IMG/VR virus record: IMGVR_UViG_3300017960_000018
Coordinates: 1-64,000 of that record
Reading direction: 5' to 3' (one strand)
DNA: 64,000 nt
Source of the DNA: a virus
Both the position numbers and the translations under genes were made by a program. Within the stretch, counting starts at the first letter, position 1, and every line of letters starts with the position of its first letter. Positions 40,901 to 48,684 of this stretch are shown here, in pieces. The notes below the pieces were generated by a model. That model worked only from the letters and a program-made list of their open reading frames with translations, did not search any database and was not told the origin of the DNA.

Positions 40901-43900
40901 GATGGGCGCCAAGTACTTCACCCAGGCGCTGCCCCTGCGCGAGCGGGAGGCCCCGCTGGTCCGCAACCTGGAGAGGAGCGGCAAGTCCTTTGACGAGCTG
41001 TACGGGGACCGGGTGGGTGCCATACGCGCGCAGGCTCCGGGTGTGGTGACCTCGATGAACAAGAACGGCATCAAGGTCAAGTACGCCGACGGGACCACCA
41101 AGGAGCATGAGCTGTATCGCAACTTCCCCTTCAACCGGAAGAGCCTGACCGGGGATTGCGAGGTGCTGATCAAGCGTAACGGCGAACTCCTTGTTACGCG
41201 ACTGGACGCCTACGAATTCGAGCAGGGGGACCTGACGCTGTCGATCGACCCTGAAACGAAGTTGTCCGCATGGATGGAGGTAACTGGCTATACGCGTCAC
41301 GAGTGTGACAAGCGCCTGTACCGGGTCAAAACGGATTCAGGCAGAGCCTTCACAATAACTGAGGATCACAGCTTGATGGTGATGGGCCCTGAAGGCGATC
41401 TCGTCCCCGCTTACCCAAGCGCTTGCGTCGTTGGGCACACGCGCATACCCGTGGCGCTGCCTCGTTTTGAAGGGTGTCGCGGATTTTTCGGCGAGGACAA
41501 GCTGGGAACGTTGACCGGCCTGTACCTGGCGGAAGGACATATTCCTCAGAACCAGCCCAATCTCATCATCATAGCGGTTGCGCCGGAAGAGCGGGCAGAC
41601 GAGGTAATGCGGCTGTTTCGCGAACTTGGCTGCAAACCTTTCAGGAACGGCGGTTCCGTGTGCGCTACCGATGCTGATTTGAGCAAGTTTCTCATAAAGA
41701 ACTGCGGACACCTTTCGCACGGCAAGTTTATCGGCCGACAGCTGATGAATGCCAACATGTCGTTCAAACAGGCTCTGTTACAAGGCTATTTGGCCGGCGA
41801 CGGCAACTTGTGGGCGGACAGAAACGGCACTGTTCAGCTCACGGCAGTGACCGTATCCAAACGTCTTCGCGACGATCTGGTCGTTCTCGCGGGCACTTTG
41901 GGAGTCTTCACGACGCTTTTCGACGTACCCCGTGACAACGAGGCATGGCGTGACGGCTACGGGCTGCGCTTCCCGAACAAGGAATTGAAGCGGACGCGGT
42001 GGATGTTCTACGAGGACCGTCAACGCCTGCTCGACGCGTTGGTTAGGGAGAACACGCGCGCGTCCAAGTTTGACGTGGTTCCGGTGCCACGGGAAGCGCG
42101 TAAAGCCTTGTATGGCGAGTTGGAAACTGTGCCGCATTTCGTCTACAAAACGGTTAACAAGGGCTACGTGGCGAAACACAGAGTGCGTACGGGGTCTGGT
42201 GTTTTTGGAAAGTGGGGCGCCTCCGACGTGTCCTGGGACCGGATCAAGTCGATTACGGAGGTGCCCAGCGAGGAATATGTTTATGACCTGTCCGTGGCGG
42301 CATCCGAGGCTTTTGCGGTAAACGGCGGCGTCGTTGTCCACAACACGTTCATCCACAACACCCCGACCGTTAAGATCGGGGACCGGGTCCGCAAGGGGCA
42401 GTTGCTGGCCACCAGCAACTACACGGACGACCAGGGCGCGCTGGCGCTGGGCACCAACCTGCGCACCGCCTACGTGCCCTACAAGGGCCTCAACTTCGAG
42501 GACGCCATTGTCATCTCCGAGTCGGCGGCCAAGCGGCTCTCCAGCGAGCACATGTACCAGCACACGCTCGACAAGGAGGACGACACGGTCACGGGGCGCA
42601 AGCAGTTCGTCTCGATCTACCCGACGACCTTCAACCGCAAGCAGCTAGGCGCGCTGGACGAGCGCGGCGTGGCCAAGGTGGGCACCACCATCAAGTACGG
42701 CGACCCCGTGGTGCTGTCCATGCGCAAGAACCAACCCTCGGCCGTGCATCGGGGCCGCAAGCCCATGTACACCGACACCTCCATCACCTGGGATCACGAG
42801 TCCCCGGGCATGGTGACCGGCGTGGACGAGACGGACGACGGCGGCTTCAACGTGACGGTGAAGGCCTACATGCCGGCACAGGAGGGGGACAAGCTGGCCG
42901 GCCGCTACGGCGACAAGGGCGTGATCTCCAAGGTCGTGCCCGACGACCAGATGATGCACGACCGGGACGGCAAGCCCTACGAGATCCTGCTCAACCCGTT
43001 GGGCATCATCACGCGCGGCAACCCCTCCCAGGTGTACGAGACGCTGCTGGGCAAGGTGGCCCGCAAGCGGGGCAAGCCCATTAGTGTGCCGGGCTTCATG
43101 GACGAGAGCATGGTGGACTACGTGCGGAAGGAGCTCAGCCGGGAGCGGATGAAGTCGCATGAGGACCTCTACGACCCGACCACCAACCGCAAGGTGCCGG
43201 ACATCCTGACCGGGGACCGCTTCATCTTCAAGCTGCACCACACCGCCGAGTCCAAGGGCAAGGGCCGCGACGTGGGCGCCTACACCTCCGAGGGCATCCC
43301 GGCCAAGGGCGGCGAGTTGGGCTCAAAGCGGGTCAGCAACATGGAGCAGAACGCCCTGCTGTCCCATGGCGCGACCGGCGTGCTGCGCGACGCCCAGGTG
43401 GTCAGGGGCCAGCGCAACGACGACTTCTGGCGGGCCTTCAGGATGGGCTACACGCCCCCCTCGCCGAGCGTGCCCATGGTCTACGACAAGTTCCTCAACC
43501 ACCTGCGCGGCGCCGGCATCAACGTCAAGAAGAACGGCGACCGGACGCAGCTGCTGGCCATGACCGACAAGGACGTGGACGAGATGACCAGCGGGGAGAT
43601 CACCGAGGCCAAGACGGTGGACTCCGACACGCTCAAGGAGATCGACGGTGGGCTGTTCGATCGCGGGCTCACCGGAGGGCACGGGGGCAGCCGCTGGAGC
43701 CATATAAAACTGGCCGAACCCATGCCCAATCCCGTGATGGAAGAGCCCATTCGTCGCATGTTGGGCCTGACCAAGGTCAAGTTCGAGGAGGTCCTGCAGG
43801 GCAAGGAGGACATCGGCGGCGAGACGGGCACCAAGGCCATCGGGGCGGCGCTGAAGCGCATCAACCTGGACGAGGCCATCGACAACGCCAAGCTGATCAT

Positions 43901-44927
43901 CAAGGACGGCGCGAAGTCCAAGCGGGACAACGCGGTCAAGACGCTGGGCTACTACGAGACGCTCAAGAAGGCCGGGATGAAGCCCAGCGACCTGATGCTC
44001 TCCAAGGTGCCGGTGCTGCCGCCGTCCATGCGCCCGATCACCCAGTACCGGTCCATGCAGCTCTCGGCCGACCCGAACTTCCTGTACCGGGACCTGATCA
44101 ACGCCAACACGGACCTCAAGGAGATCTCGTCCGAGCTGGGCCGCAGGCACGGCGGCAGGGCGCGGTTGCGCACCTACCACGCCTTCAAGGCCGTGACCGG
44201 CCTGGGCGACCCCGTGCAGGCCAAGACCCAGGAGAAGCGGGTCAAGGGTCTCCTGGCCCACGTCTTCGGCTCCAGCCCGAAGTTCGGGATGTTCCAGCGC
44301 CGGGTGCTGGGCAGCCCCGTGGACGTGGTGGGCCGGGCGGCGATCACGCCCAACCCGAGCCTGAGCATGGACCAGGTGGGCATCCCCGAGGACAAGGTCT
44401 GGACGATCTACCGGCCCTTCGTGGTCCGGCGCCTGATCCGCCGCGGCATGCCGGCGATGGACGCGGCCAAGGCTGCGGCCAACCGCACGGAGGTGGCGGC
44501 CAACGCGCTGCAGGAGGAGATTTCCACGCGGCCCGTTCTGATCAACCGCGCGCCCACGCTGCACCGCTACGGGTTCATGGCGGCCTGGCCGGTGCTGACC
44601 AAGGGCAAGACCCTGCAGGTCTCCCCGACCACGGTGGGCGGCTTCAACGCGGACTTCGACGGCGACGCGATGAACTACCACGTGCCGGTGACCGACGAGG
44701 CCGTCGCTGACGCGGTGGACAAGATGCTGCCCAGCAAGAACCTGAAGTCCGCGAGGTTCTTCAAGACCCATTACGTGCCCGTCAACGAGTTCCTGATGGG
44801 CCTGTACCTGGCCAGTACGGCCAAGAGCGACAAGCCGTTACGGGTGTTCCGGGACAAGAAGGACGTGCTGGCTGCCTACCAGCGCGGGGACATCGGCCTG
44901 GGAGACCGTGTTTCCATAAGGAGCTGA
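37995..44927 (+). CDS. RNA polymerase beta fused to N-terminal half of beta', with SET, HAD, 2H domains and intein
   Basis: 2310 residues from ATG 37995. Beta features: VDTMRG..FD N-terminus, VPYVTPRGTFIYRGNEYTIS, MDQNLRVIRLGEGGI plus SHFAYLDPIRSPESEKIG (fork/rifampicin-region equivalent), GLNFEDAIVISESAAKR, GDKLAGRYGDKGVISKV, LNPLGIITRGNPSQ and GGELGSKRVSNMEQNALLSHG. It continues without a stop into beta': RWSHIKLAEPMPNPVME, LPPSMRPITQY, RRVLGSPVDVVGRAAITPNP, RAPTLHRYGFMAAWP, and the catalytic NADFDGD (D2220, D2222, D2224), ending at GDIGLGDRVSIRS. Inserted in beta are SET (about 251-372), HAD (386-500) and 2H phosphoesterase (511-670) domains, and a 396-residue intein. It must work with the beta' C-terminal protein at 48685. 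It is probably a phage-specific RNA polymerase. Confidence 0.93.
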   Translation: MPEALLNDTLSAPVKPKPAVTHRTFDDVDTMRGSIFDGVLDAVAKKYPVENTRYRMEVADLGYGKDKPYSLEDQKKAIMTGQTMTRQLSGTWRLVDKESGKVVDSKKAVIAHVPYVTPRGTFIYRGNEYTISNQMRLKPGVYSRVKDNGMIEAHFNVAPGTGPSFRMYMEPDTGIFRLAVGQSTLKMYPILKAMGVPDREIEQIWGKELLQKNTEAADPRAVSRAFAKLVATRADQPGIDADREGLAKVAQFTQVDNDLVVGPSRVHGNGLYTQQPVPAGTRVTPAYIRIGMTGDTEADFVRSGPALWVNHQPDDMANTVTAVAPDGRMANLIATRDIEPWEEITCDYAKNHDTLTDWVKQLYDMDEMEAERSISKIAMSKTAAKIPTVAVDLDGTLAEMYESFDPKKIPDPRPGARKAMKKFQDKGYRVLIHTVRGDDQLTKDWLHKHDIPYDYVNENPDQPDTASDKLIADAYVDDRGVQGAQAWHKIEQQVSAKLEKEAKIGFKDQEMRWTKLWFHGTVRAQRQGNDGKPWVYVQVHKGLMDAARDSLANEGVDIEKNPNDPHITLLRSSEAQELIDRHGEEQWKGAAKDGKSIRFALRRMMSLIPDGWDGVDRVWFIEVESPDLKKYRRDLGFPELPIGDNGNEHRFHITFAIHRSKNEPKRAAYLLSGAGIGIVERAFEKAAGATDQGIELNQVFDRMELDPDVTKSTVGEGFKNAGIPTLLRVSQKLLNISKGMEDTDDRDSLAYQKLYGPEDFFTERVNRDAGQTGRKLLWRATLRGNLKHVPTGALSGQMFGVLLRSGMGMSLEETNPMDIMDQNLRVIRLGEGGIPSLDSVPEESRNVQPSHFAYLDPIRSPESEKIGVDSRVSHRVMKGSDGQFHAPMFNPKTGKEEMVSAAKAAESVVAFPGELNKKRGKVRAMVKSRQVQYVDRKDVDYEVEDPNQMFTLSSNLVPLVSGIKGGRLLMGAKYFTQALPLREREAPLVRNLERSGKSFDELYGDRVGAIRAQAPGVVTSMNKNGIKVKYADGTTKEHELYRNFPFNRKSLTGDCEVLIKRNGELLVTRLDAYEFEQGDLTLSIDPETKLSAWMEVTGYTRHECDKRLYRVKTDSGRAFTITEDHSLMVMGPEGDLVPAYPSACVVGHTRIPVALPRFEGCRGFFGEDKLGTLTGLYLAEGHIPQNQPNLIIIAVAPEERADEVMRLFRELGCKPFRNGGSVCATDADLSKFLIKNCGHLSHGKFIGRQLMNANMSFKQALLQGYLAGDGNLWADRNGTVQLTAVTVSKRLRDDLVVLAGTLGVFTTLFDVPRDNEAWRDGYGLRFPNKELKRTRWMFYEDRQRLLDALVRENTRASKFDVVPVPREARKALYGELETVPHFVYKTVNKGYVAKHRVRTGSGVFGKWGASDVSWDRIKSITEVPSEEYVYDLSVAASEAFAVNGGVVVHNTFIHNTPTVKIGDRVRKGQLLATSNYTDDQGALALGTNLRTAYVPYKGLNFEDAIVISESAAKRLSSEHMYQHTLDKEDDTVTGRKQFVSIYPTTFNRKQLGALDERGVAKVGTTIKYGDPVVLSMRKNQPSAVHRGRKPMYTDTSITWDHESPGMVTGVDETDDGGFNVTVKAYMPAQEGDKLAGRYGDKGVISKVVPDDQMMHDRDGKPYEILLNPLGIITRGNPSQVYETLLGKVARKRGKPISVPGFMDESMVDYVRKELSRERMKSHEDLYDPTTNRKVPDILTGDRFIFKLHHTAESKGKGRDVGAYTSEGIPAKGGELGSKRVSNMEQNALLSHGATGVLRDAQVVRGQRNDDFWRAFRMGYTPPSPSVPMVYDKFLNHLRGAGINVKKNGDRTQLLAMTDKDVDEMTSGEITEAKTVDSDTLKEIDGGLFDRGLTGGHGGSRWSHIKLAEPMPNPVMEEPIRRMLGLTKVKFEEVLQGKEDIGGETGTKAIGAALKRINLDEAIDNAKLIIKDGAKSKRDNAVKTLGYYETLKKAGMKPSDLMLSKVPVLPPSMRPITQYRSMQLSADPNFLYRDLINANTDLKEISSELGRRHGGRARLRTYHAFKAVTGLGDPVQAKTQEKRVKGLLAHVFGSSPKFGMFQRRVLGSPVDVVGRAAITPNPSLSMDQVGIPEDKVWTIYRPFVVRRLIRRGMPAMDAAKAAANRTEVAANALQEEISTRPVLINRAPTLHRYGFMAAWPVLTKGKTLQVSPTTVGGFNADFDGDAMNYHVPVTDEAVADAVDKMLPSKNLKSARFFKTHYVPVNEFLMGLYLASTAKSDKPLRVFRDKKDVLAAYQRGDIGLGDRVSIRS
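38745..40020 (+). other. Three-enzyme insertion (SET / HAD / 2H) within RNA polymerase beta
   Basis: SET: VHGNGLYT, ALWVNHQPDDMANT (NHSC-like) and DIEPWEEITCDY. HAD: VAVDLDGTLAEM, VLIHTVRGDD and YVDDRGVQ, a phage-type HAD phosphatase layout. 2H: DPHITLLR (H566) and FHITFAIHR (H652), the paired HxT motifs of 2H phosphoesterases. Beta-like sequence resumes after it with MELDPDVTKSTVGEGF. Confidence 0.85.
41157..42344 (+). other. Intein with LAGLIDADG endonuclease in RNA polymerase beta
   Basis: 396 residues from C1055 (GD|CEVLIKRNG) to the terminal HN (GGVVVHN|T). Splice block B is FTITEDHSLMV. The two dodecapeptide-type endonuclease motifs are GLYLAEGHI and LLQGYLAGDGN. The C-terminal YVYDLSV...FAVNGGVVVHN is complete. 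Removal joins NRKSLTGD to TFIHNTPTV, restoring the conserved beta motif equivalent to (S)NQ-D-T-C-x-NQ-P. The DNA looks less GC-rich than its flanks, consistent with separate origin. Confidence 0.9.
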
Positions 44928-44952
44928 CAAACAACGTATCGGACCCTATAAT
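44924..44952 (+). promoter_or_regulatory. Strong sigma70-type promoter
   Basis: CTGACA (44924-44929), exact 17-base spacer, consensus TATAAT (44947-44952), 31 bases before the ATG at 44983. It drives the block between the two polymerase genes and probably the beta' C-terminal gene. Confidence 0.72.
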
Positions 44953-44982
44953 CCGCTGCGTTGATGCACAGGGAGAACTATC

Positions 44983-45609
44983 ATGTCCGCGTCCAAAGGT
45001 GTTGCCAAGAAGGTGCTGCCCAAGCCGAAAGGCAAGGAGGGGAAGATTCTCGTGACCACGCCCAAGCCCGACAAGGTTTCCGTACAGGCGGTCAAGACGT
45101 CCGCGCTGCGCCGAGCAGAGATCCTCAGCCTGATCACCAAGGAAGGTTTCGGCTTTGCCACGAAGGAGGGTAGCGCTGCCAAGGGGCTCGTGAACGCTGC
45201 CGGCAAGCTGCGCTCCGGGGCTCGAAAGGGCCTCAAGTCTTACGGCAAACTGGTCGGTAGCAAGACGAAGCCCGGAATTGCTACAGACAAGGAACGGAAG
45301 TTGTTCAACAAGGCCAAGAAGAAGGGCGTCAAGAGCAAGAAAGGCGCCAAGGCTCTCGATAAGTTCAAGCGCGAGGCTTCCAAGAAGACCGTGAAGCACT
45401 TGAACCGTTCGCAGAAATTCTTCGGAAAGCTGAAGGACGACAAAGGCAATCGCATTAAACTCAGCTCCGCTCAGCTGTTGGGCCACTTCCTGAAAAGGGC
45501 GCTGACCAAGCAGGGTTCGGAGCAGATCATCAAGCAGGCTTCGGACCGCGAACGGGCGGCCCGTGTGCTTTCAGCCGTCCACAAGGCGGCACGCAGCTAT
45601 GGACGCTAA
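44983..45609 (+). CDS. Lysine-rich basic protein (histone-like composition)
   Basis: 208 residues, extremely Lys-rich through its length (KKVLPKPKGKEGKILVTTPK; LFNKAKKKGVKSKKGAKALD), with few acidic residues and no recognised fold. The composition resembles H1-like or other DNA-condensing proteins, so DNA binding is likely. It directly follows the SET-containing polymerase and has its own promoter. Whether it is a methylation substrate is speculation. Confidence 0.65.
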   Translation: MSASKGVAKKVLPKPKGKEGKILVTTPKPDKVSVQAVKTSALRRAEILSLITKEGFGFATKEGSAAKGLVNAAGKLRSGARKGLKSYGKLVGSKTKPGIATDKERKLFNKAKKKGVKSKKGAKALDKFKREASKKTVKHLNRSQKFFGKLKDDKGNRIKLSSAQLLGHFLKRALTKQGSEQIIKQASDRERAARVLSAVHKAARSYGR

Positions 45610-45811
45610 GGCGTACCTCATCAAGCAGGCGCTGGGGATGAGTGGCCTCCAGATGCAGATGGAGATGCCCTTTTCACCACCCCGGCCCGTGGCGCACATG
45701 GACACGCTGGAGGACCGCCGTACCCGGGAAAAGATGCTGGCGGACCTGCCGCCATCCAGACGTGAGGGGATCTTAAGGGCCATACAGGCCAGAATGAGGG
45801 CCAGACGATGA
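45599..45811 (+). CDS. Small basic hypothetical protein
   Basis: 70 residues from ATG 45599, overlapping the previous gene. It begins MDAKAYLIKQALGMSG, resembling MDKKCAAYLIKEA of the protein at 60864, then Met/Pro-rich sequence and a basic end (RRTREKMLADLPPSRREG). Function unknown. Confidence 0.58.
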   Translation: MDAKAYLIKQALGMSGLQMQMEMPFSPPRPVAHMDTLEDRRTREKMLADLPPSRREGILRAIQARMRARR

Positions 45812-46590
45812 ACAGACTCAACCCGCAACTGATCAAGCTGGCACGCGGCGCGATCCGCAAGGCGGAGAAGACGGCTGCCAAGAAGGAAGCCTTCGTGCCC
45901 ATGTCACCCGCCGGTGCGGCTCCCGCACCTCCGGGTGCGCCCATGCCGCCTCCACCGGCAGGCGCGCCAGCGGCCCCCATGCCGCCCGATCCCATGATGG
46001 CCGGCGCCATGCCGGCTGACCCCATGGCTGCAGGTGGGGCACCGCCGGCTGAAGGCGCGCCCATGGACCCGGCGGCTGCCGGTGCCGGCGGCGAGACCAT
46101 GACGGTTGCGCTGCCCGACCTGATCCAACTCTTCACCATGATCGCCCAGCAGGGCGGCGCAGGCGGAGCGCCCGCTCCCGCGCCCGCCGAAGGCGGCGGT
46201 GGCGAAGGCGGCGCCGAGCCCGAGAAGAAGCCCAGCGCGGCGGCGGGCAAGGACGCCAAGATCGACATGATCCTGTCCAAGCTGGACCAGCTGATCGGGG
46301 CGCTGGGCATGGCCGACATGATGGCGCCCGCCGAGGGCGGGGCAGCCATGCCTCCCGCAGAGACGGGGATGGAAGGCGAAAACGCCCTGGCTCCCGCCGA
46401 AGGCGGCATGGCTCCCGAAGCACCCATCCCGGCGATCGATGCCGGCGGCGCGGCACCGCCCCCGCCCACGGGTGGCATGATGGTGGCTGCCGCGGAGGGC
46501 GAGAAGAAGGCATCCGGCAACGGCAACGTATCCAGGGCGAAGATGCTCAGCCGCATTTGCAGCAACCTGAGGAGTGGCCAGCGACGCTGA
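45808..46590 (+). CDS. Ala/Pro/Met-rich low-complexity protein
   Basis: 260 residues. Short basic N-terminal helix (INPQLIKLARGAIRKAEKT-like), then long A/P/G/M-rich disordered stretches around a conserved-looking helical island (MTVALPDLIQLFTMIAQQGG) and another (KIDMILSKLDQLIGALGMAD). Similar composition occurs in the portal tail and in the scaffold-like protein at 58546. Probably a virion or scaffold-associated protein. Confidence 0.6.
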   Translation: MNRLNPQLIKLARGAIRKAEKTAAKKEAFVPMSPAGAAPAPPGAPMPPPPAGAPAAPMPPDPMMAGAMPADPMAAGGAPPAEGAPMDPAAAGAGGETMTVALPDLIQLFTMIAQQGGAGGAPAPAPAEGGGGEGGAEPEKKPSAAAGKDAKIDMILSKLDQLIGALGMADMMAPAEGGAAMPPAETGMEGENALAPAEGGMAPEAPIPAIDAGGAAPPPPTGGMMVAAAEGEKKASGNGNVSRAKMLSRICSNLRSGQRR

Positions 46591-46838
46591 TGAACGTGCG
46601 TGTGCAGGGCGAGGGCTTCGAGCCCGTGCAGGTTTTGGACAATGTCCAGTCCGTGGTCATTCTGGACGACCACGGGCAGCCGGTCATCGCCGTGCAGCGC
46701 ACGAAGGAGAATCAGATCCTTTCCATCAAAGCCGGGGACCCCCATTTCGACAAGACCTTGGAGGCGATGGGCATCGGGCTGAACGCCCGGGTGGTCAGTG
46801 GGCATTTTCCGAAAGGGGTACCAAGTGATCCGTCCTGA
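46590..46838 (+). CDS. Small beta-rich hypothetical protein
   Basis: 82 residues from ATG 46590 in a TGATG junction. Beta-rich: VRVQGEGFEPVQVLDNVQS, VVILDDHGQPVIAVQ. No family recognised. It overlaps the next gene by 14 bases. Confidence 0.58.
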   Translation: MNVRVQGEGFEPVQVLDNVQSVVILDDHGQPVIAVQRTKENQILSIKAGDPHFDKTLEAMGIGLNARVVSGHFPKGVPSDPS

Positions 46839-48675
46839 TTATGTCCCTCCCCTCCTGCCCGGCGTGGGGCCCCTGTCTTTTGAGAAGGCGGCGGTTGCCC
46901 CCTTGGTGGCGGCTGCCCTGCCCACGGTCGGTAGAGTGGCGGGAGGGTGGCTTTTGCGGCGAGGGGGAGCAGCACTGCTTCGGCGGTTGGGGCAGCGAGT
47001 TATCCCTGCGCTGCGCAGGTTTTTTGGAAGAGGTACTTCAGCGGCACGTTCCGCTCTGCGTGCTGACATTACCCCCAGGAAAGCTTTTGAACGCATACCA
47101 GCACAAGTAAAGTTGCCGAAGCGTGATCCCATCACAGGCAAGAAAGCACCTCGTCACATGCGTGGTTGGCAGGATCGCTCCATGATTACAGAAGGTGTGG
47201 CACCTGGAACGCGTCCGCCTGCGGCGCCTGCCGCAGCGTCAGGGAAGCCGGGATTGGCTACACGTTTCGTTGACTGGGCCACGGGCCGCAAAAATGTGGA
47301 CCCTTCCACGGGCAAAACACCTGGCGTGATGGGTCAGGCCATGAACGTGGGGGGCAAGGTATTGAACACCGCGCTCTACGGGAGCATAGGGGCTGACCTT
47401 TTGGGTTCACTGGGTTCGTTGTGGAAAGGCGGTTCGCCACCTGTAGCGTCCGGGTCTGCGGGACATCAAATGTGGAACTATCCCAAGACGGCCGAGCGTA
47501 GAGCTGCCTTCGAGGAGGGTGTGGACCGGTTTTGCAAGGAAGCCGACTTCGACGACGAGGACAAGCAAGCATTATACACGTTGATCGAAACAGCCGCTGA
47601 GTTGGAAAAGCGGGGCGTGGACACTTGGGAGCTCCTTAAAAAGCCGGTTGTGGACCCTTTGGGCACGTGGATAGGCGTGGGGCATACTCTGCTGTCCGGG
47701 CTGGGAGGAATAGGTTCGGATAAGGGTATCTTAGGAGCAATGGAACACACGGGCAAGAAGTATATGAGAAGTGGACCAAATCCGTTCGAGAAAGGAATTT
47801 CAAGTATCTTTTGGGGCGACCCTGGCGCACGTGCTGAAAGTGCTGCCAAGAAAAATCAAACCCCCGAGCAGCGGGAACAGGCTTCTCGCAGGGATCAGGT
47901 TCGCGGCTTGAGCGAAGAGATCATGAAGGACGAGGGGCTACGCGAAGACATTGAGAGGCGAGGGTTCAGGGAACTAAGGCGCTGGGCCAAATCCAGGAAC
48001 GTGCCGTTGGGCGTGGCACGCGACGCGCTGAAGGGTACGACTTCGGTGCATCCTCAACTCGCTGGTGCGCTAAAACAACCTACGAAGCCCGGTGTTACGC
48101 CCGGTTCACGGCTCATTGGTGTACGAAGCGGAGCTAGGCAAACACAAGGTGGCTCCGTCCCACTCAGGCTGGGTCCAATGCCTGCGGCGAGGCCTCCGGC
48201 TTCAAATACACCTGGAGCGGCGCCCGCACCAACCGAACCCGCCACGGCGCCGGCGGCAAGTACATCCCCTTCTGCCGCCGAGGCGGCTTCATCGTTCAAG
48301 AACCAGGTGAACGCCCGGAACCCCGGCGCGAAGTGGCTCAACCTGAGCAAGGGCGAAGGTGCGATCCTGCCCGTGGATCAGTCGGCCGGCCCGAACCTGC
48401 AGCGCAGGGCCCAGACAAACGCCTTCTTCAACATGCAGCCGCAGCAGGGCAACGTGACCATGGCCCAGCGTGGCGGCACGGGCGTGGAGACGCTCACCCC
48501 GCGTACGCAGTCAAGCAACATGCCCTTCGCGGAGGGTACGGGTTCGCCGTCCACGGGCATGACCGACTTCAGCGACTGGATGAAGACCACCTACGGCGAC
48601 ACCAGTAAGATGACCGACCCCAGCAACATGATCTCTACGGGTGTGGACATGAAGACGCCCAAGCCGAACGTTTAG
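46825..48675 (+). CDS. Large virion-type protein, unrecognised
   Basis: 616 residues from GTG 46825 behind AAAGGGG. The N-terminal 70 residues are Ala/Leu/Arg-rich with a hydrophobic start (AVAPLVAAALPTVGRVAGGW). Several Gly-rich, weakly hydrophobic segments recur (LYGSIGADLLGSLGSLWKGG). A folded-looking part spans about 220-300. The last 200 residues are A/P/T/Q-rich. The DNA of the first two thirds looks less GC-rich than its neighbours. Possibly an internal virion protein. Confidence 0.6.
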   Translation: MIRPDYVPPLLPGVGPLSFEKAAVAPLVAAALPTVGRVAGGWLLRRGGAALLRRLGQRVIPALRRFFGRGTSAARSALRADITPRKAFERIPAQVKLPKRDPITGKKAPRHMRGWQDRSMITEGVAPGTRPPAAPAAASGKPGLATRFVDWATGRKNVDPSTGKTPGVMGQAMNVGGKVLNTALYGSIGADLLGSLGSLWKGGSPPVASGSAGHQMWNYPKTAERRAAFEEGVDRFCKEADFDDEDKQALYTLIETAAELEKRGVDTWELLKKPVVDPLGTWIGVGHTLLSGLGGIGSDKGILGAMEHTGKKYMRSGPNPFEKGISSIFWGDPGARAESAAKKNQTPEQREQASRRDQVRGLSEEIMKDEGLREDIERRGFRELRRWAKSRNVPLGVARDALKGTTSVHPQLAGALKQPTKPGVTPGSRLIGVRSGARQTQGGSVPLRLGPMPAARPPASNTPGAAPAPTEPATAPAASTSPSAAEAASSFKNQVNARNPGAKWLNLSKGEGAILPVDQSAGPNLQRRAQTNAFFNMQPQQGNVTMAQRGGTGVETLTPRTQSSNMPFAEGTGSPSTGMTDFSDWMKTTYGDTSKMTDPSNMISTGVDMKTPKPNV

Positions 48676-48684
48676 GGGTTGTGA

